A stretch of DNA of 24,372 bases from an uncultured Bacteroidales bacterium (GTDB lineage: Bacteria > Bacteroidota > Bacteroidia > Bacteroidales > P3). The notes under the pieces are model-generated. The model ran no database searches, was not told where the DNA came from, and saw nothing but the letters and a program-made list of their open reading frames with translations. Within the stretch, counting starts at the first letter, position 1. The number at the start of each line of letters is the position of its first letter. The stretch spans positions 1 to 24,372 of the forward strand of contig CALEFF010000062.1 of the NCBI GenBank assembly GCA_937876865.1, written 5' to 3'. The position numbers and the translations under genes are program-made. Below, piece after piece: positions 21,344 through 24,372 of this stretch.

Positions 21344-22120
21344 ATGAAACTAATTGACACACATACTCACTTGTATGAAGAAAGTTTTGCCGAGGATTTA
21401 GACTTTGTAATAAAAATGGCAAACGAAAATGGTATATATAAAATGTATATTCCAAACGTTGATGAAACCACAATAAAGCCTCTTATTTCTCTTTGCGAAA
21501 AATACGATTGTTGTATTCCTATGATGGGGCTTCACCCTACAAGTATAGATGAAAATTTCAAAAAATCCTTATCTATTATAAAAGATACTTTATTCAAAAC
21601 TCCCGAAAAATTTTGTGCAGTTGGCGAAATCGGAATAGATTTGTATTGGGACAAAACCTTTTTAGAACAACAAATCATTGCATTTGAACAACAAATCGCT
21701 TGGGCATTGGAATTAAGAAAACCATTCATTGTCCACGCACGAAAAAGCTTTGATGAAATATATCGTTGCTTAAAAACAATCAACAAAAAGCAATATAGAG
21801 GCATATTTCATTGCTTTGGAGGGGATTTAAACCAAGCAAAATTACTAATCGAAATGGGATTTAAGATAGGAATTGGCGGAGTAATTACGTTTAAAAACTC
21901 AAAACTGTCAGAAATCGTAAAACAAATAGACATAAAAGACATTGTTTTAGAAACCGATTCGCCATATCTTGCTCCTGTTCCTTACAGAGGAAAACGCAAT
22001 GAAAGTGCCTACATATTAGATATAGCAAAATTCGTAGCCGAAGTAAAAGAAATTCCATTAAAGCAAGTAGCTGAAATCACAACACAAACAGCCTTAAACA
22101 TATTTGAAAATGAAAATTAA
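21344..22120 (+). CDS. TatD-family metal-dependent DNase
   Basis: 258-residue cytoplasmic TIM-barrel metal hydrolase. Metal ligands are visible in order: IDTHTHL (HxH), VGEIGIDLYWD (Glu), FIVHARKSFDE (His), GIFHCFGG (His) and LETDSPYLAP (Asp). The C-terminal VAEVKEIPLKQVAEITTQTALNIF is the usual family tail. TatD enzymes act as 3'-5' DNases in repair and DNA turnover; a related role on D-amino acid tRNA has been proposed for relatives. It follows the rpsT terminator with no clear promoter, and its stop overlaps the start of the porin-like gene by 11 nt. Confidence 0.95.
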   Translation: MKLIDTHTHLYEESFAEDLDFVIKMANENGIYKMYIPNVDETTIKPLISLCEKYDCCIPMMGLHPTSIDENFKKSLSIIKDTLFKTPEKFCAVGEIGIDLYWDKTFLEQQIIAFEQQIAWALELRKPFIVHARKSFDEIYRCLKTINKKQYRGIFHCFGGDLNQAKLLIEMGFKIGIGGVITFKNSKLSEIVKQIDIKDIVLETDSPYLAPVPYRGKRNESAYILDIAKFVAEVKEIPLKQVAEITTQTALNIFENEN

Positions 22121-23051
22121 AAGAATAATTGCATTACTAATTGCAAGCGTTGTTTTCAACTCTGTATTGATAGCACAAGAAAACCAAACACAAACAAATG
22201 GAAAGCCAATCATTCAAGTATTTGGCAATTTCTATGCAAACTTTGGAGAAGACAAAGAAGAATTAGGCTTTGAATTAAACAGAGCATACTTAGGCTATCA
22301 ATACGAACTAAAAAAAGGCTTATCAATAAAAGCAGTTATGGACATAGGCGAGTCGAAACAAGTAAACGACTATCAACGCATAGCCTACATAAAAAATGCT
22401 CAAATCTCATGGAAACACAACAATCTTACGCTTAACGCAGGCTTGATTTCCACAACACAATTCAATGAAATAGAAAAATTTTGGGGCAAAAGATACGTAG
22501 CAAAATCCTTTCAAGACGAATATAAATTTGGATACAGTGCAGACTTAGGGCTATCGGCAGCATATAAATTTGGAGAAATTATCTCAATTGATGCAATCAT
22601 AACAAACGGAGAAGGATATAAAAAACTACAACAAGGAAACGGATTACAATATGGCTTAGGAGCAACAATAAATCCAATAAAGAATTTGTATTTTCGCCTA
22701 TACGGAGGAATAAACGATGAAAATCAAGCAAATTTCTCTTTCTTCACAGGCTATAAAAGCGAAAAAATCACTCTCGGAGCAGAGTATAACATTCTAAAAG
22801 ACCAAAAACAAGGAGCAAGTTTCTTTGGCAATTTCTCAATCAATAAGAATTTTGATTTCTATGCAAGGTATGACATCTTAGAGGAAGAAATCCTACTTAC
22901 AACACAAGGCAATTCAAGCGTGATAGCAGGATTTGAATATCGAATTAACGATAACATCAAAATTTCACCAAACTTCAAAGCAAGCATTCCAAGAGATAAC
23001 AACCTCAATACCAAGTATTCAGCATTCATTAGTTGCTATTTTGGAATATAG
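22110..23051 (+). CDS. porin-like outer-membrane beta-barrel protein
   Basis: 313-residue exported protein. The N-terminus MKIKRIIALLIASVVFNSVLIAQ is a signal peptide. The mature part begins with PIIQVFGNFYANFG and continues in amphipathic strands (FELNRAYLGYQYEL, GLSIKAVMDIGES, AQISWKHNNLTLNAGLIST, FRLYGGINDENQANFSFFTGY) typical of phosphate/polyphosphate-type or general porins of Bacteroidota. It ends in SCYFGI. The frame continues upstream through a TTG at 22104, but ATG 22110 is the better start. It overlaps TatD by 11 nt, so it is translationally coupled. Array E follows as terminator. Substrate unknown. Confidence 0.87.
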   Translation: MKIKRIIALLIASVVFNSVLIAQENQTQTNGKPIIQVFGNFYANFGEDKEELGFELNRAYLGYQYELKKGLSIKAVMDIGESKQVNDYQRIAYIKNAQISWKHNNLTLNAGLISTTQFNEIEKFWGKRYVAKSFQDEYKFGYSADLGLSAAYKFGEIISIDAIITNGEGYKKLQQGNGLQYGLGATINPIKNLYFRLYGGINDENQANFSFFTGYKSEKITLGAEYNILKDQKQGASFFGNFSINKNFDFYARYDILEEEILLTTQGNSSVIAGFEYRINDNIKISPNFKASIPRDNNLNTKYSAFISCYFGI

Positions 23052-23063
23052 ACTTAACGTGCT

Positions 23064-23150
23064 AAAAAAAAGTCTTTGATTTTTTATTTTTTTTCTTTGA
23101 TTTTTTTAATTTTTTCTTTGATTTTTTTTGAAAAATCAAAGACTTTTTTC
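23064..23150. repeat. 21-bp phased CTTTGA array, copy E, with hairpin ends
   Basis: CTTTGA with C at 23074, 23095 and 23116, then TCAAAG with C at 23137: an exact 21-bp grid. Arms 23066-23084 and 23131-23149 are perfectly complementary over 19 bp and enclose the two central units. It is about 96 percent identical to copy B over 90 bp and aligns to copy A at its right side. It lies between the convergent porin and miniprotein genes. Confidence 0.85.
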
Positions 23151-23225
23151 TGAGGCTTATTGTACTAAAAAAATATCTCTTAGGTTTGGTAAATCATTCC
23201 TAAGAGATATTTTGTTTTTTCTTTG
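23131..23225. repeat. duplicated terminator module, right copy
   Basis: Ungapped match to 711-805 with two differences in 95 bp. It includes the reverse hexamer of array E and a second 15-bp hairpin. The two copies are 22.4 kb apart in the same orientation. Confidence 0.88.
23170..23213. terminator. bidirectional hairpin terminator (right copy)
   Basis: Arms 23170-23184 and 23199-23213 form a 15-bp perfect stem with a 14-nt loop. A T-run follows on both strands (seven T on the minus strand). It would end the miniprotein operon (minus) and any readthrough from the porin gene. Confidence 0.8.
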
Positions 23226-23240
23226 CTTTTTAGTTTGTTA

Positions 23241-23417
23241 TTAAAGATAATCCATAAAATACGCAAAGGAAAGTACTTCAAGAAGCAACATTGATAAACT
23301 CCCTAAAATAATAGATTTCTTGTCTGTAATTATTTTTTTCTCGATTTTCTTTAATTCTTCGTTATTTCCTTGTAATGTTTTTTGTGTTTCTTGTAATATT
23401 TCTTTTATTTCTTCCAT
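23241..23417 (-). CDS. miniprotein 1: coiled coil plus one C-terminal membrane helix
   Basis: 58-residue protein. Residues 1-34 are charged and heptad-like (MEEIKEILQETQKTL, then NEELKKIEKKI), and residues about 35-55 form one hydrophobic helix (SIILGSLSMLLLEVLSFAYF). The basic stretch before the helix suggests a cytoplasmic N-terminus. It shares MEEIKEIL and the same layout with miniprotein 2, 24 nt upstream in the same operon, so the two are probably paralogues. Function unknown; the layout resembles XhlA-type phage accessory proteins or small immunity/assembly proteins, without further support. Confidence 0.7.
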   Translation of the reverse strand: MEEIKEILQETQKTLQGNNEELKKIEKKIITDKKSIILGSLSMLLLEVLSFAYFMDYL

Positions 23418-23441
23418 TTCATATTATTTTTAATCATTAAA

Positions 23442-23606
23442 CTATACCAATATAAACCCTATTGTTAAAACGGCAAAGAATAGAATTGAAAATACGAGTT
23501 CTACTCTTTCATATATTTTTGATTTTTTGTTAATTCGTTGAAAGATTTCTTGATTTTCTTTCGCCAATCTTTGATTCTCTTTTAATATTTCTTTAATTTC
23601 TTCCAT
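23442..23606 (-). CDS. miniprotein 2: coiled coil plus one C-terminal membrane helix
   Basis: 54-residue protein. The N-terminal 32 residues are a charged helix (MEEIKEILKENQRLAKENQ, then EIFQRINKKSK), followed by a single membrane helix (VELVFSILFFAVLTIGFILV) that runs to the stop. It is paralogous in layout and first eight residues to miniprotein 1. It lies 84 nt downstream of the glycine-zipper gene; that gap contains a 12-bp perfect hairpin. Coding status is inferred from the shared N-terminus, the clean helix and the close operon spacing. Confidence 0.7.
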   Translation of the reverse strand: MEEIKEILKENQRLAKENQEIFQRINKKSKIYERVELVFSILFFAVLTIGFILV

Positions 23607-23624
23607 TGTTATTAAAGTTATCTA

Positions 23625-23668
23625 CTTACAACTAAGTTTATTATTGAAATAGTAAGCTTAGTTGTAAG
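23625..23668. other. perfect intergenic hairpin inside the miniprotein operon
   Basis: CTTACAACTAAG (23625-23636) and CTTAGTTGTAAG (23657-23668) are perfectly complementary over 12 bp, extendable to 16 bp with one G-U pair; loop about 12 nt. No T-run follows on either strand, so it is not a standard terminator. It could be an mRNA processing or stability element, an attenuator or an operator. Confidence 0.6.
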
Positions 23669-23690
23669 AAATTTATTACATTGTGGTTCT

Positions 23691-24353
23691 TTATCTTTTT
23701 ATTTTGTTTGTTTTGTGAGCTTTCTTAGCACTCTTAAGAGCTGCACCTGCGACTGCTCCTACCGCAGTACCAGCTGCAGGGTGTCCAACTGCACTTCCTA
23801 CTCTCAATCCTGCCTTTGCACCTTTTATTGCTCCTCTTGCGTCTGCTAATGCAATTGACGCCCAATCAGGAGTGCTTTTTGCTAATGATATTGGTTCATA
23901 CCAATAGTATAATGAGTGTCTTAATACTGATGTAAACGATAATAAAATTTGTTCTTCTGTTGTTGTAAAGCTTTGATTTGATAAAATATCTTCTTCTACT
24001 TTACAAATCACTTCATAATAAGGAGAATAGCCTTTGTTTTCCATTCCTTCTATTGTTTTAAGTAATGAAAAAACTATTTCTTTTGCATCTTCTGAGAATT
24101 TTAATTCTATCAAAACTGAATCTATGCTTTGATTATCGTTTAATGTATTTTCTGTGTCTTTGAAAACTTCTTTTATTATATCTCTATCGTAGATATTTAA
24201 GAAATAATTTTCAACGAATTGATGTAATGTATCAGGGTGTATCGCATTTGCATCTGCATAATTATCACACAAGAGGCTGATTATAGAATCTAAGTGTATA
24301 TTATGCAATACTCCAATAGAATCATTTGGGTTTAATCTATTAACTGGCGACAT
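23691..24353 (-). CDS. glycine-zipper protein of unknown function, possibly 5'-truncated by the window edge
   Basis: At least 220 residues. Residues 1-160 are mainly helical, beginning NPNDSIGVLHNIHLDSII. From about 172 to 207 there is a small-residue segment (ARGAIKGAKAGLRVGSAVG, then AAGTAVGAVAGAALKSAKK) with repeated Gly/Ala spacing, a glycine zipper of the kind that packs into membranes. The C-terminus is strongly basic (KKAHKTNKIKR). The frame has no stop between ATG 24353 and the window edge, so a longer N-terminus with a signal peptide is possible. It is upstream of the two miniproteins, probably in one operon. A membrane-active or pore-like role is inference from the zipper only. Confidence 0.72.
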   Translation of the reverse strand: MSPVNRLNPNDSIGVLHNIHLDSIISLLCDNYADANAIHPDTLHQFVENYFLNIYDRDIIKEVFKDTENTLNDNQSIDSVLIELKFSEDAKEIVFSLLKTIEGMENKGYSPYYEVICKVEEDILSNQSFTTTEEQILLSFTSVLRHSLYYWYEPISLAKSTPDWASIALADARGAIKGAKAGLRVGSAVGHPAAGTAVGAVAGAALKSAKKAHKTNKIKR

Positions 24354-24372
24354 TGTTGTTTTGTATGAATAT

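Noticed and set aside
22104..22109. TTG start of the porin-like gene
   Set aside because: ATG 22110 follows two codons later and gives a standard signal peptide.

Overview
This is an AT-rich stretch of a Bacteroidota chromosome, most likely order Bacteroidales. Four things point there. Promoters follow the Bacteroidota pattern (TTG/TTTG, an 18-20 bp spacer, then TAnnTTTG). The tmRNA encodes the tag GENNYALAA. One protein has a type IX secretion C-terminal sorting domain. The gene set (Omp28-like lipoprotein, DUF6029-like barrel, leaderless-looking starts, little Shine-Dalgarno) is also typical. It looks like ordinary chromosome: I see no phage, transposase, CRISPR array or integrase.

Layout: 1-609 holds a truncated tRNA-Asp (-) and the complete tmRNA gene (+). 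814-2648 is a divergent pair, an outer-membrane barrel protein (-) and an AraC-family regulator (+), separated by four helically phased TTTGGC boxes. 2761-4351 is a divergent SMR exporter (-) and PatB/MalY-type C-S lyase (+), followed by tRNA-Cys. 4556-10198 is a five-gene minus-strand operon: MerR regulator, D-Ala-D-Ala ligase, alkaline phosphatase, S-adenosylhomocysteinase and an ABC exporter. 10388-15155 is a second minus-strand operon: polyprenyl diphosphate synthase, TlpA-like thioredoxin, DUF6029-like barrel, Omp28-like lipoprotein and a T9SS cargo protein. Facing it, 15333-18494 is a tightly overlapping plus-strand set: MenA/UbiA prenyltransferase, a radical SAM enzyme with a cysteine-rich C-terminus, and a short ComEC. 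18487-19766 is a two-gene minus-strand operon (YwqK-like lipoprotein and an unknown secreted protein). 19910-23051 carries a 56-residue 2[4Fe-4S] ferredoxin, a conserved unknown gene, tRNA-Glu with rpsT, TatD and a porin-like barrel. 23241-24353 is a minus-strand cluster of two related single-TM miniproteins and a glycine-zipper protein whose start may lie beyond the window edge.

How the genes fit together: the polyprenyl diphosphate synthase and the MenA-family transferase flank one divergent promoter region and plausibly make and use the quinone side chain. The envelope operon puts two thioredoxin-fold proteins next to a secreted cargo and a barrel that both carry paired cysteines, which suggests a disulfide-linked surface function.

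The most unusual signal is non-coding. Five separate intergenic regions carry CTTTGA/TCAAAG hexamers whose positions fall on an exact 21-bp grid, set in T/A tracts. Three of these arrays are close copies of one another, and two are followed by a further duplicated terminator module. The second most interesting item is the glycine-zipper/twin-miniprotein cluster at the right edge.
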